A stretch of DNA of 43,242 nucleotides from an uncultured Clostridia bacterium (GTDB taxonomy: Bacteria > Bacillota > Clostridia > Christensenellales > UBA1750). The first letter of the stretch is position 1; each line of letters starts with the position of its first letter. The DNA lies in assembly GCA_947625765.1 (NCBI GenBank), contig CANQPP010000017.1, positions 1-43,242 on the forward strand, in the 5' to 3' direction. Both the position numbers and the translations under genes were made by a program. This document shows, in pieces, positions 7,163 through 15,094 of the stretch. The notes beneath the pieces were generated by a model. That model worked only from the letters and a program-made list of their open reading frames with translations, was not told the origin of the DNA and did no database searches.

Positions 7163-8286
7163 ACGGTCCCTCCCAGGTAAGGCTCTCCGGCCACATAGGT
7201 CTGCTTGACGTGCAGGTCCCCATCCAAAACGGTCAAGTCCGCGACGCAGCCCTCGCGGATCGCGCCGCGGTCGTTTAAGCCCAGCGCCCGCGCGGGGGCG
7301 AGGGAGGCCATCTCCGCGGCCTCCTCGAGGGTGGCTCCGGCCAGGCGCACCATGTTGCGCACGGCCCTGTCCAGCGTCAGCGTGGAGCCGGCCAGGTTCC
7401 CGGCGGCGATGCGCGCAACGCCGTCCTTCACCGTCACGAAGTCCGGCCCCAGGCGGTATTGGCCGTCCGGCATGCCGCAGGCGGACATGGCGTCGGTGAT
7501 GAGGCAGAGGCCGCCCGCGCCCTTGGCCTTTAGGCACAAACGCAACACGGCGGGGTGCAGGTGCACGCCGTCCGCGATCAGCTGGCAGCGGAGGGAGGAA
7601 AGCGTAAGGCCCGCGCCGGGCACGCCGGGGGCACGGTGGTTGAGGGCGTTCATGCCGTTGAACAGGTGGGTGACCTGGCTCACGCCCAGGACCGCCGCAT
7701 GTTCCATCTGGGCGTAGCTCGCGCCCGTGTGACCCGCGCTCACCCGCACGTTGTGTTTCACCAGATAGGGGATGAGCGTCTCGGCCTCCGGCAGCTCGGG
7801 GCTCAGGGAGACCAGCCGCACCGCATCCTCCAGCCCGCCCGCGATGGCAAGGTAATTGTCCATCGTCGGCGGCAGGCAGTGCTCGCCGCCCTGCGCGCCC
7901 AGGTGATCCGGGCCGAAGAAGGGCCCCTCCAGGTGCGCGCCCAACACCGCCGCGCCGTCCCGCTTCTCCGCCATGACCGTGCGGACGGCGGCCAGTGCGG
8001 AGCGGATCTCCGCTTTGGGGGCGTTCATGGTGGTGGGCAGGAAGGCGGTGACGCCGCAGCGCGGCAGCGCGGCGGCCATGGTGCGCACGGCCCCCTCGCC
8101 CTGCATCACGTCCACGCCCAGCATGCCGTGGATGTGCAGGTCGATGAAGCCGGGCAGCAGGATGCCGGGTCGGGCGGGGCCCGCTTCCTCGCGGACGGAC
8201 AGTATGCGCCCGTTTTCGACCGTAAGCATCATGTTCTCCCGCAGGCGGCCGTCCACCAGCGTTTTTTCGTACCGAAGCGTCTCCAT
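7159..8286 (-). CDS. nagA: N-acetylglucosamine-6-phosphate deacetylase
   Basis: The enzyme removes acetate from GlcNAc-6-phosphate to give glucosamine-6-phosphate in amino-sugar catabolism and wall recycling. At 375 residues it has the usual length. Metal- and substrate-binding motifs are in order: DLHIHG, LEGPFFG, SAGHTG, THLFNGMN, ADGVHLHP and ITDAM. The start chosen is the ATG with GGGAGGGAC eight bases upstream; codons before it are open but lie in the promoter region. The gene has its own promoter at 8353-8381 and is followed by dedA with a 4-base overlap. No nagB or PTS gene is in the window. Confidence 0.93.
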   Translation of the reverse strand: METLRYEKTLVDGRLRENMMLTVENGRILSVREEAGPARPGILLPGFIDLHIHGMLGVDVMQGEGAVRTMAAALPRCGVTAFLPTTMNAPKAEIRSALAAVRTVMAEKRDGAAVLGAHLEGPFFGPDHLGAQGGEHCLPPTMDNYLAIAGGLEDAVRLVSLSPELPEAETLIPYLVKHNVRVSAGHTGASYAQMEHAAVLGVSQVTHLFNGMNALNHRAPGVPGAGLTLSSLRCQLIADGVHLHPAVLRLCLKAKGAGGLCLITDAMSACGMPDGQYRLGPDFVTVKDGVARIAAGNLAGSTLTLDRAVRNMVRLAGATLEEAAEMASLAPARALGLNDRGAIREGCVADLTVLDGDLHVKQTYVAGEPYLGGTV

Positions 8287-8352
8287 GCCCGTCCCTCCCG
8301 AAATGATCGCCGTTCTTCGAGCGCGGCGTTGGAATTTAAGAAGCGCTGTCTT

Positions 8353-8381
8353 AGTATACAGCTTTTTGGCCGCGTTCACAA
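8353..8381 (-). promoter_or_regulatory. Promoter of nagA-dedA
   Basis: On the minus strand, TTGTGA (8381-8376) and TATACT (8358-8353) are separated by 17 bases, giving a leader of about 60 bases before the nagA ATG at 8286. Confidence 0.65.
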
Positions 8382-8451
8382 GCAAATGACACAGGAAATA
8401 ACAATTCGTTTGGGGACACGGCAAAAAAGACGGGGCCTCTATACAGAAGAA

Positions 8452-8474
8452 GCCCTCCGCGGAAAGCGGAGGGC
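8452..8474 (-). terminator. Probable terminator after the terminase gene
   Basis: GCCCTCCGC (8452-8460) pairs perfectly with GCGGAGGGC (8466-8474). Read on the minus strand, the stem is followed by TTCTTCTGT, a moderate U-rich tail, 15 bases past the terminase stop codon. Confidence 0.6.
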
Positions 8475-8488
8475 AGCAGAAACACGAG

Positions 8489-9853
8489 CTAATCCAGCGG
8501 GGAATAGCGCCGCCGGGCTTTCTTCGCGGGCGCGGCGGCGGGCAGCGGATGGGCCATGAGCAGGTAGCGCCACTCGTCGTAGATGTGGTCCTCGGCGTCG
8601 GTGTCCACGTCCTCGGGGCGGTCGGGGTCGCTGCACAGCGCGGGGATGGTGCGGATGGAATCGCGGCAGGTGCTGAACACGTACAGCCCCGGCCGGCCGT
8701 TTTTGTCGAAGCGCAGGCGGCTGTGCACCTGCATGAGCCCCGGCCGCCGGGCGTTCTCCGCGGGCTGGAAGAACACGCCCTCCCGCTGCATCTGCGCGGC
8801 GATGCTCTCGCCCCTCGAGCCGTCCCAGATGGAGGGGTCCGCGTAGCCCGTTATGCGCAGGCCCGGCTCGTCCGCCTTTTCCCTCTCCGCGATGCCCCGG
8901 GCGATCTCGACGGGCGTTAAGCGCAGGCCCTCGTTGGGCACGCCCGTGCAGCCGTACCACTCCCGGTAGCGGTAGAGCGTCCCGTCCGGGCTGAGCGCCC
9001 ACCAGCCCACGGAGAAGGGCCGCGCGTAGCCGAAGTCGAAGGAGCGGAAGCGCCGCCAGCTCTCCGGGATGGCGAAGGGCGCGACCACGTGGGTGTTGAG
9101 GCCGCTTTGGTACCCTTGTGCGTCGTCTCGGAACTCCGAAAAGACCTGCCCCTCGAAGGCATCCCAGCGGCCGTAGAGCAGCGCGTCGCGCAGGGCGCGG
9201 GGCTTCTGGGCCAGCTCCAGCACGTAGTCCTGCCCGAGATGCGGGTTGTCCTGCACGCGGGCGGGGATGTAGCGCAGGCTCCTTTTGCCTTCGATCCCAT
9301 CCGCCCGCACGGTCAGGAAATATGTCTCGTTCGGCGGCATGGGGTCGATGAAGCGGGCCTTCACCCAGGCGTGTCCCGGCCCGCCGGGGTTGCTGGTGGC
9401 CCGCACCAGGGGACGGATGCCCAGCGCCTTCGGCGCGCGCAGGCGGGACTTCAGGAAGTCGTACACCTCCTTGGAAAAGTGGGTCAGCTCGTCCAGATAC
9501 AGCCAGTGGATCTCCGCGCCCTGGTACTGGAAGCGGTCGCGATCCTGCTGGCAGTGACGGAAGCGCAGGGCGGAGCCGTTGGGCAGCCGCAGCTCGTGGG
9601 CGGCGGCGAAGTAGCTGCCAAAGGCGCGGGGGATGCGCCGCAGCGCCTCGGAAATGAGCGTATCCTCCAGCTCCCGGTAGCTGCGCCTAAAAAGGTAGGC
9701 GAACGTGCCCGGGTGCAGGTAGCAGCGCAGGAAGGCGTCCATCACCACGGCGGTGGACTTGCCGCCGCCCGCCGCGCCGCCGTAGAGCACCTCGTCCTCC
9801 CGGGCGTTGTGGAACAAAAGCTGCCGGGCGGTGGGCGCGTAGGGCAGCTTCAC
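8489..9853 (-). CDS. Phage-type large terminase subunit, isolated
   Basis: A complete 454-residue large terminase (ATP-driven DNA packaging motor plus nuclease). In the N-terminal ATPase, Walker A GGAAGGGKST is at residues 25-34, Walker B LYLDE at about 118-122, and a coupling motif ATSNPGG at about 152-158. In the C-terminal RNase H-like nuclease, the three acidic sites are SFDFGY (D273), YADPS (D339) and EDHIYDEWRY (D422/D426). I place the start at the GTG that overlaps the stop of the upstream 66-residue gene (GTGA); the frame is open further upstream but would overlap that gene. No portal, capsid, tail, integrase or small-terminase gene lies nearby. It looks functional rather than decayed, so a domesticated or satellite role is possible. 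Confidence 0.88.
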   Translation of the reverse strand: MKLPYAPTARQLLFHNAREDEVLYGGAAGGGKSTAVVMDAFLRCYLHPGTFAYLFRRSYRELEDTLISEALRRIPRAFGSYFAAAHELRLPNGSALRFRHCQQDRDRFQYQGAEIHWLYLDELTHFSKEVYDFLKSRLRAPKALGIRPLVRATSNPGGPGHAWVKARFIDPMPPNETYFLTVRADGIEGKRSLRYIPARVQDNPHLGQDYVLELAQKPRALRDALLYGRWDAFEGQVFSEFRDDAQGYQSGLNTHVVAPFAIPESWRRFRSFDFGYARPFSVGWWALSPDGTLYRYREWYGCTGVPNEGLRLTPVEIARGIAEREKADEPGLRITGYADPSIWDGSRGESIAAQMQREGVFFQPAENARRPGLMQVHSRLRFDKNGRPGLYVFSTCRDSIRTIPALCSDPDRPEDVDTDAEDHIYDEWRYLLMAHPLPAAAPAKKARRRYSPLD

Positions 9854-10050
9854 CGGGCATCCTCCATGTCCAGCCCTTGGGGCAGCTCCAGCTCGGGCGC
9901 CTCCGTGCCTGCCCTCTCCAGCGTGGCCTGGGCCAGCTCCAGGCGGCGGATCTGCTCCAGAGCGCTGAAGAGCAGCTTGTCGTCCGTTTGTTCGTCCGCC
10001 CACAGGGCGCGCAGGCGCTCCCGGGCGATGCGGATCTCCTCGTGCAGCAT
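9850..10050 (-). CDS. Small acidic helical protein upstream of terminase
   Basis: This 66-residue protein is rich in E, L, A and R and almost certainly a helical hairpin or coiled coil (MLHEEIRIARERLRALW, then a second helix LFSALEQIRRLELAQATLER). It occupies the place usually held by the small terminase subunit, but it is much shorter and shows no helix-turn-helix. It overlaps the terminase start by four bases, so the two are translationally coupled. GGGAGG lies about 10 bases before the ATG. It may be a reduced small-terminase partner; this is inference from position only. Confidence 0.65.
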   Translation of the reverse strand: MLHEEIRIARERLRALWADEQTDDKLLFSALEQIRRLELAQATLERAGTEAPELELPQGLDMEDAR

Positions 10051-10170
10051 GTGAAAATGACCTCCCTTATCTATAAACTGTTTCCGGGGAAGGCCCCCGG
10101 GAAAGACAGCCTACCACGGAGGAAAGAAGGATTTTTTCCCGGAATCCGGCGAACAGGGGAGAAAGGGGTC

Positions 10171-10199
10171 TGTTTTGCGATAAGCAGATGTGTTATACT
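10171..10199 (+). promoter_or_regulatory. Likely promoter of the radical SAM operon
   Basis: A TATACT at 10194-10199 has a weak TGTTTT 17 bases upstream. It lies about 45 bases before the first ATG of the four-gene run. Confidence 0.5.
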
Positions 10200-10242
10200 G
10201 GAAGGCAGAGACAGACAAATCCTGAAGGGGGAGGACGAGACG

Positions 10243-11163
10243 ATGAACTGCGAACTGTGCCTGCGCCGCTGCGGCGTGGACCGGGCAAACGGGGAGACGG
10301 GCTTCTGCGGCATGGGCGAGGAGCCGGTGGTGGCCAAGGCCATGCTGCACAAGTGGGAGGAGCCCTGCATCTCCGGCGTCCGGGGCTCGGGCGCCGTGTT
10401 CTTTTCCGGCTGCAGCCTGCGCTGCGCCTACTGCCAGAACTTCGAGATCAGCCACATGCGCAAGGGGCTGCCCATCAGCGTGGGCCGACTGCGCGACATC
10501 TTTTCCGAGCTCTGCGAGCAGGGCGCGCACAACATCAACCTGGTGAACCCCACCCATTTCGTCCCCGCCATCGCCAAGGCGCTCACTCGCCGGCCACCCG
10601 TGCCGATCGTCTACAACACCCACGGCTACGACGGCGAGCAGGCCCTCGCGCTGATGCGCGGCAAGGTGGACGTGTACCTGCCGGACTTAAAGTACGCCTA
10701 CCGCCTGCCGGGCCGCCGCTATTCCGGCGTGGAGGACTACTTCGAGGGCGCCAAGCGGGCCATCGCCGAGATGTTCGACCAGGTCGGCCCCGTGCAGCTG
10801 GATAAAGACGGCATGCTGCAAAGGGGCGTGCTCATCCGCCATCTGATCCTGCCCGGCCAGGTGGAGAACGCCAAGGCCGTGATCGACTACGTGGCCGATA
10901 CCTACGGCGACAAGGTGCTGTTTTCCCTCATGCGCCAGTACATCCCCTGCGGCCAGGCGTTCAACTACCCGGAGATCGACCGCCGTGTGACCAAAGAGGA
11001 ATACGAGGAGGTGGAGGCCCACCTTTTCGACAGCGGCCTGGACGGCTACGTGCAGGAGGAGGACAGCGCCAGCGAGGACTACGTGCCCGACTTCGACCTG
11101 GGCGGCGTCATCGCGCCCGAGGACATGGACGAGTTCTGGAAGCTGCGGGGGGAGGAGCAATAA
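10243..11163 (+). CDS. PflX-like radical SAM protein (COG1313 type)
   Basis: A 306-residue radical SAM enzyme related to pyruvate formate-lyase activating enzymes. The N-terminus has a cysteine set (CELCLRRC ... GFCG, residues 3-25) typical of this subgroup, followed by the cluster-binding CSLRCAYC (CxxxCxxC) near residue 61. Conserved downstream pieces are NINLVNPTHFVP, VYNTHGYD, DVYLPDLKY, IRHLILPGQ and FSLMRQYIPCG. The start is the ATG preceded by GGGGGAGG. Its partner protein is not in the window; the three downstream genes are fused to it by zero or negative spacing. The reaction is unknown for this subgroup. Confidence 0.85.
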   Translation: MNCELCLRRCGVDRANGETGFCGMGEEPVVAKAMLHKWEEPCISGVRGSGAVFFSGCSLRCAYCQNFEISHMRKGLPISVGRLRDIFSELCEQGAHNINLVNPTHFVPAIAKALTRRPPVPIVYNTHGYDGEQALALMRGKVDVYLPDLKYAYRLPGRRYSGVEDYFEGAKRAIAEMFDQVGPVQLDKDGMLQRGVLIRHLILPGQVENAKAVIDYVADTYGDKVLFSLMRQYIPCGQAFNYPEIDRRVTKEEYEEVEAHLFDSGLDGYVQEEDSASEDYVPDFDLGGVIAPEDMDEFWKLRGEEQ

Positions 11164-12060
11164 ATGGACGTGCTGTATTTTCTGCAAAACATACGAAACC
11201 CTGTTTTGGACGCCATCTTCCTGGCCTTCACCCGCCTGGGCGAGGAGACCGTGGTTCTGGTGGTGGTGCTGCTGTTCTACTGGTGCCTGGATAAGCGCAT
11301 GGGCCTGCGGCTGGGGCTGTGCTACTTCGCGGGCGGCTGGCTGAACCAGCTGCTGAAGCTGGCCTTCCTGGTGCCGCGGCCCTTCCTGCTGGACAGCCGC
11401 CTGCAGCCCCACGAGGCTGCGCTCGACTCCGCCACGGGCTACTCCTTCCCCTCGGGCCACAGCTCCGGGGCTGCCTCCCTGGCCATGGGGATGGGCCTTG
11501 GCTATCGCAGGCTCTGGGTCTGGATCGCCCTGTGGGCCTACGCCCTGCTGGTGGGCCTTTCCCGTCTGTATCTGGGCGTGCACACGCCGCTGGACGTGGT
11601 CGCGGGGCTTGCGCTCACCGTCCCCATGACACTGCTGGCCAACTACATGCTGGAGACGCTGGAAAAGCCCGGCCGGGCGCGCCTCTACGCCGCCGTGGGC
11701 GTGCTGGCGGCGCTGGGCCTGATGGGCTTTGCGTGGCTGCGGACCCTCATCTCTGCCGTGCCGCAGGAGCAGGCCGCCGACGCCTTCAAGACCGGCGGCG
11801 CTGCGCTGGGCTTCCTGTTCGCCGTGTGGCTGGACCGCCGCTTCATCCATTTCGACACCCACGCCCACGGCCTGCAGCAGGCGATCAAGCTGCTGCTGGG
11901 CGCGGCCCTGACGCTGGCCGTGAAGGAGGGGCTGAAGGGGCTTTTGGGCACTTCCCTGCCCATGCAGGCCCTGCGCTACTTCCTGGTGGTGGCCTTCGCG
12001 GCGGCGGCGTATCCCGCCCTGTTCCAGCGCTGGCTGCACGGGAGGAAGGAGCATGCTTGA
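11164..12060 (+). CDS. PAP2-superfamily membrane phosphatase
   Basis: An integral membrane protein of 298 residues. The phosphatidate/undecaprenyl-diphosphate phosphatase signature is complete: KLAFLVPRP (KX6RP), YSFPSGHS (PSGH) and SRLYLGVHTPLDV (SRX5HX3D). About eight hydrophobic segments surround these motifs, and the C-terminal third adds further helices beyond the minimal PAP2 fold. The ATG follows directly after the TAA of the radical SAM gene, with GGGGGAGGAG just upstream inside that gene. It probably dephosphorylates a lipid phosphate at the membrane; the substrate is not evident. Confidence 0.88.
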   Translation: MDVLYFLQNIRNPVLDAIFLAFTRLGEETVVLVVVLLFYWCLDKRMGLRLGLCYFAGGWLNQLLKLAFLVPRPFLLDSRLQPHEAALDSATGYSFPSGHSSGAASLAMGMGLGYRRLWVWIALWAYALLVGLSRLYLGVHTPLDVVAGLALTVPMTLLANYMLETLEKPGRARLYAAVGVLAALGLMGFAWLRTLISAVPQEQAADAFKTGGAALGFLFAVWLDRRFIHFDTHAHGLQQAIKLLLGAALTLAVKEGLKGLLGTSLPMQALRYFLVVAFAAAAYPALFQRWLHGRKEHA

Positions 12061-12532
12061 CATACTGCCCGTGACGGCGGAAACGCGCCCCGCGGTGCTT
12101 GCGCTGGAAGTCAGGCCCGAACAGAGGGGCTTCGTGGAGCCGGTGGCGCAGTGCTTGAAAGAGGCGGAGAGCTGCCGCTTTTTCGTCCCGGCGGCGCTGC
12201 AACTGGATAAGCAGATCGTGGGCTTTGCCATGTACGGCGAGTTCCCCAACGAGAAGCTGGGCCGCTGGGTCTGGCTGGATCGGCTGCTGATCGACAGGCG
12301 CTGGCAGGGCCGGGGGCTGGGCCGGGCCGCCGTGCGGGAGTTGACCGCGCACCTGCGTTCCTTCTACAACTGCGACGACATCTATTTGAGCGTCATCGAG
12401 GGAAACGCGCGGGCGCTGGCCCTCTACCACAGCCTGGGCTTTCGGGAGACGGGCGAGAAATACGCGGGCCGGGAACCGATCCTGCGGCTGCGCGGCCCTT
12501 TGACGGAAGGAGAAACACCATGCGAAAGCTGA
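12053..12532 (+). CDS. GNAT-family N-acetyltransferase
   Basis: The 159-residue protein has the GNAT fold: the acetyl-CoA loop RRWQGRGLGRAAV (Q/R-x-x-G-x-G/A) near residues 83-95, preceded by the beta-strand WVWLDRLLID and followed by IYLSVIEGNARALALYHSLGFRETG split over strands beta-6 and beta-7. The pattern resembles the spermine/spermidine (PaiA/BltD) branch, so polyamines are plausible acceptors, but this is not certain. It starts eight bases inside the PAP2 gene with AGGAAGGAG upstream, and its end overlaps the next gene by 13 bases. Confidence 0.82.
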   Translation: MLDILPVTAETRPAVLALEVRPEQRGFVEPVAQCLKEAESCRFFVPAALQLDKQIVGFAMYGEFPNEKLGRWVWLDRLLIDRRWQGRGLGRAAVRELTAHLRSFYNCDDIYLSVIEGNARALALYHSLGFRETGEKYAGREPILRLRGPLTEGETPCES

Positions 12533-13809
12533 GCGTGCATAAGGACGGCCGCTTCCTCTGCTGGGAGGACGGCGAGCCCTTCTTCTACCTGGCAGATACC
12601 GCCTGGGAGCTGTTCCACCGCCTGGACCGCGAGGAAGCGGCCCTCTACCTGCGCGAGCGGGCCCGGCAGGGCTTTACGGCGGTGCAGGCCGTGGCCCTGG
12701 CGGAGTTCGAGGGCCTGACCGTGCCCAACGCCTACGGCAGGCTGCCCCTCAAGCAGACGGCGGGGGACTACGACCCCTGCGCGCCGGACCTGGACGGGGA
12801 ATACAGCTACTGGGACCACGTGGACTATGTGATCGACCTGGCCGCACAGAACGGGCTGGTCGTGGCCCTTCTGCCCACCTGGGGCGATAAGTTCAACCGG
12901 CTCTGGGGCAAGGGGCCCGAGGTGTTCAACGCGGAGAACGCCTATGCCTACGGCCTCTGGCTGGGGAAGCGATACAGGGACAGATGGAACCTCATCTGGA
13001 TGCTGGGCGGCGACCGTCCCCTGGAGGAAGCGCACCGCCGCCTGATCGACCGCATGGCCGAGGGCATCCGGGAGGGCGATCACGGGAACCACCTCATCAC
13101 CTTCCACCCGCCCGGCGGACGGGCCAGCACCGATTTCCTGGCCGACGCGCCCTACATCGACTTCCACACCGCCCAGACCGGCCACGACACCTCCAAGTGC
13201 TACGAGAGCTATCTGGAGATGCGGCGGATGGGGCAGACGTGCGAAAAGCCCTTCCTCGATTCGGAGCCCCGCTACGAGGACCATCCGGCCTGCTTCAACG
13301 CCTCCTACGGCTTCTACTGGCGGCCGGAGGACGTGCGGCACAACGCCTACTGGGACGTGCTGGAGGGGGCCTGCGGCCACACCTACGGCAACCACTGCAT
13401 CTGGAGCATGAACCGGCAGGCGGGCGACTACTTCCCCTACACCTGGCGGGAGGCGCTCACCCACCCCGGCGCGGAGCAGATCGGCTGGCTGCGCCGCCTG
13501 CGCCTGAGCCGCGACTACTTCAGCTACCGCCCGGACGAGGGACTGGTGCGGCAGGACGACGCCCTGATGGGGCACCTGGCCGCCGGGCAGGGGAAGGGCT
13601 ACGCCTACATCTATTCGCCCTTGGGACTGCCCTTCGCCGCCCATCTGCAGCGCATCCCCGCCAAACACCTGAAGGCCTCCTGGTTCGACCCCAGGAGCGG
13701 GCAGGAAACGCCCTTCGCGGTGCTGCCCGCCCTGCGCGACACCCGCTTCGTGCCGCCCACCAGCGGCAAGGACCAGGACTGGCTGCTGATCCTGGACGTG
13801 CTGGCGTAA
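12520..13809 (+). CDS. Apiosidase-like glycoside hydrolase (DUF4038/GH140 type)
   Basis: A 429-residue soluble protein whose barrel opens directly at the N-terminus (RFLCWEDGEPFFYLADTAWELFHRL). The pattern LADTAWELF, YVIDLAAQNGLVVALLPTW, NLIWMLGGDRP and PFLDSEPRYED matches the apiosidase-like (GH140, DUF4038) family; D in LGGDRP and E in LDSEPRYE are the likely catalytic pair. The C-terminal part (about 345-429, with AKHLKASWFDPRSG) matches the small beta-domain often named putative collagen-binding domain of a collagenase. No signal peptide is present. GGAAGGAG precedes the ATG. It is last in an overlapping four-gene run. Substrate: probably a branched plant pectin fragment, by family only. 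Confidence 0.83.
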   Translation: MRKLSVHKDGRFLCWEDGEPFFYLADTAWELFHRLDREEAALYLRERARQGFTAVQAVALAEFEGLTVPNAYGRLPLKQTAGDYDPCAPDLDGEYSYWDHVDYVIDLAAQNGLVVALLPTWGDKFNRLWGKGPEVFNAENAYAYGLWLGKRYRDRWNLIWMLGGDRPLEEAHRRLIDRMAEGIREGDHGNHLITFHPPGGRASTDFLADAPYIDFHTAQTGHDTSKCYESYLEMRRMGQTCEKPFLDSEPRYEDHPACFNASYGFYWRPEDVRHNAYWDVLEGACGHTYGNHCIWSMNRQAGDYFPYTWREALTHPGAEQIGWLRRLRLSRDYFSYRPDEGLVRQDDALMGHLAAGQGKGYAYIYSPLGLPFAAHLQRIPAKHLKASWFDPRSGQETPFAVLPALRDTRFVPPTSGKDQDWLLILDVLA

Positions 13810-13825
13810 GGAAACAGAGGAACAA

Positions 13826-13869
13826 AAGAAGCCCGCGCCGACGGTTGGATGCGTCGGGGCGGGCTTCTT
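13826..13869. terminator. Intrinsic terminator between convergent genes
   Basis: AAGAAGCCCG (13826-13835) pairs with CGGGCTTCTT (13860-13869), with an inner CCGAC/GTCGG stem. It can serve the hydrolase operon on the plus strand and the esterase gene on the minus strand. Confidence 0.75.
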
Positions 13870-13898
13870 GGCTGTCTTTAGAGGGGGAAGGGGGCGCT

Positions 13899-14546
13899 TC
13901 AGCGGTCCGCGCCCACGGCCTTTAGGAACTGGCGGGCGATGTGCATGCAGCCGATCTGGTTGGGGTGGATGCGGTCCCAGGCGATGTTGCAGGGGTGCAT
14001 GTAGCGGAACAGCTCGTCCCAGGCGGCCTGCAGGTCCACGAACAGCAGGCCGTTCTTCTCGGCCAGGCGGCGCACGATGGCGCCGTACTCGTCCATACGG
14101 GCGCGCATGGGGTCCTGCCGATTGGGCTCCATGAAGTAGGGGGACATCAGGATCATGCCCTTGACGGCGGGCAGGGTCTGGTCGATCAGCTGGGCATAGC
14201 CCTCCTCGAAGGCCTCGGGGGAGACGTGGGTCTCCGGCATCTGCGGGGAGTCGAACTGCCGCCACACGTCGTTGATGCCGATGAGCACGCTCACCCAGTC
14301 GGGATGCAGATCGATCACGTCCGTGCGCCAGCGCTTCTGCAGGTCGCGCACCTGGTTGCCGCCGATGCCCATGTTCACCACGCGCAGGTTCAGCTCCGGG
14401 TAGGCGCTGCAGAGTGTCGCGCCCACGCAGGAGACGTAGCTGGTGCCCCAGGCGTTGAACAGCCCCTCGCCCACGGGGCGGGCGCGGTCGTAATCGGAGA
14501 TGGAGTCGCCGATGAACAGGATCTTGTCGTTCTTCTCAAAGAGCAT
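13899..14546 (-). CDS. SGNH/GDSL-type esterase
   Basis: A 215-residue serine hydrolase of the SGNH family, likely removing acetyl groups from sugars or short acyl esters. The blocks are FIGDSISD (nucleophile Ser, residue about 15), NMGIGGN (Gly), VLIGINDVW (Asn) and DRIHPNQIG (catalytic Asp and His) near the C-terminus. There is no signal sequence, so the protein is cytoplasmic. AAGGAGG nine to ten bases before the ATG supports the start. Its neighbours are an apiosidase-like hydrolase and, on the other side, a non-coding tandem array, which suggests a role in deacetylating imported glycan fragments. Confidence 0.88.
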   Translation of the reverse strand: MLFEKNDKILFIGDSISDYDRARPVGEGLFNAWGTSYVSCVGATLCSAYPELNLRVVNMGIGGNQVRDLQKRWRTDVIDLHPDWVSVLIGINDVWRQFDSPQMPETHVSPEAFEEGYAQLIDQTLPAVKGMILMSPYFMEPNRQDPMRARMDEYGAIVRRLAEKNGLLFVDLQAAWDELFRYMHPCNIAWDRIHPNQIGCMHIARQFLKAVGADR

Positions 14547-14604
14547 GGGAAAAAGCCTCCTTCGTATATGTTGGGTCGCATTTAAAAAGGGAGTTCAGCC
14601 CTTC

Positions 14605-15094
14605 TGTGCAGGGAAAGGGCGACCTGCTAGGCCGCTGCCTTCTTCCGGGAAAAGCGTTCGGGTCAAAGCCTTGGTTCAAGGGAGGTCAGCCCTCCCGCAG
14701 CCGGGCGCAGGAAGGCGGCCGTATCAGCATGGATGCAGGGCACGAGCGGCCCATCTTCGGCCAGGTGCCTTCTTCCGGGAAAGACATTGAAGCCGGGCAC
14801 GTTTGGGCCTAAAAGAGATCAGCACTCCGGCAGCTGTTGTCGGGCACGGGACGGCGGCACGTCGCCCCTTGTGCAGGGAAAGGGCGACCTGCTCAGGCCG
14901 CTGCCTTCTTCCGGGGAAAGCGTTGGGGCCAAAGCCTTGGTTCAAGGGGCCTCAGCCCTCCCGCAGCTAGGCGGGGAAGGCAACCGCATCAACATAGATG
15001 CAGGACACGAGCAGCCCGCCTTCGGCCCGGTGCCATCTTCTGGAAAGACATTGGAGCCGGGCACGTTTGGGCCTAAAAGAGATCAGCCCTCCCG
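14605..15094. repeat. Higher-order tandem array, four ~132-base units
   Basis: Units share the core CTTCTTCCGG(G/A)AAA, at 14641, 14771, 14907 and 15036 (spacing 130, 136, 129). Units 1 and 3 are more alike, as are 2 and 4, so the array reads A-B-A'-B' with a 264-265-base dimer period. The last unit runs into the final codons and stop of hflX, and degraded copies of that end (a TCAGC-CTCC-GCAG core) recur at about 14688, 14818, 14952 and 15083. No open frame has a start signal; I regard the array as non-coding. Confidence 0.75.

Noticed and set aside
8489-10050. Part of a prophage
   Set aside because: Both sides are ordinary metabolic genes and no other phage gene lies within the window, so only an isolated terminase pair is reported.
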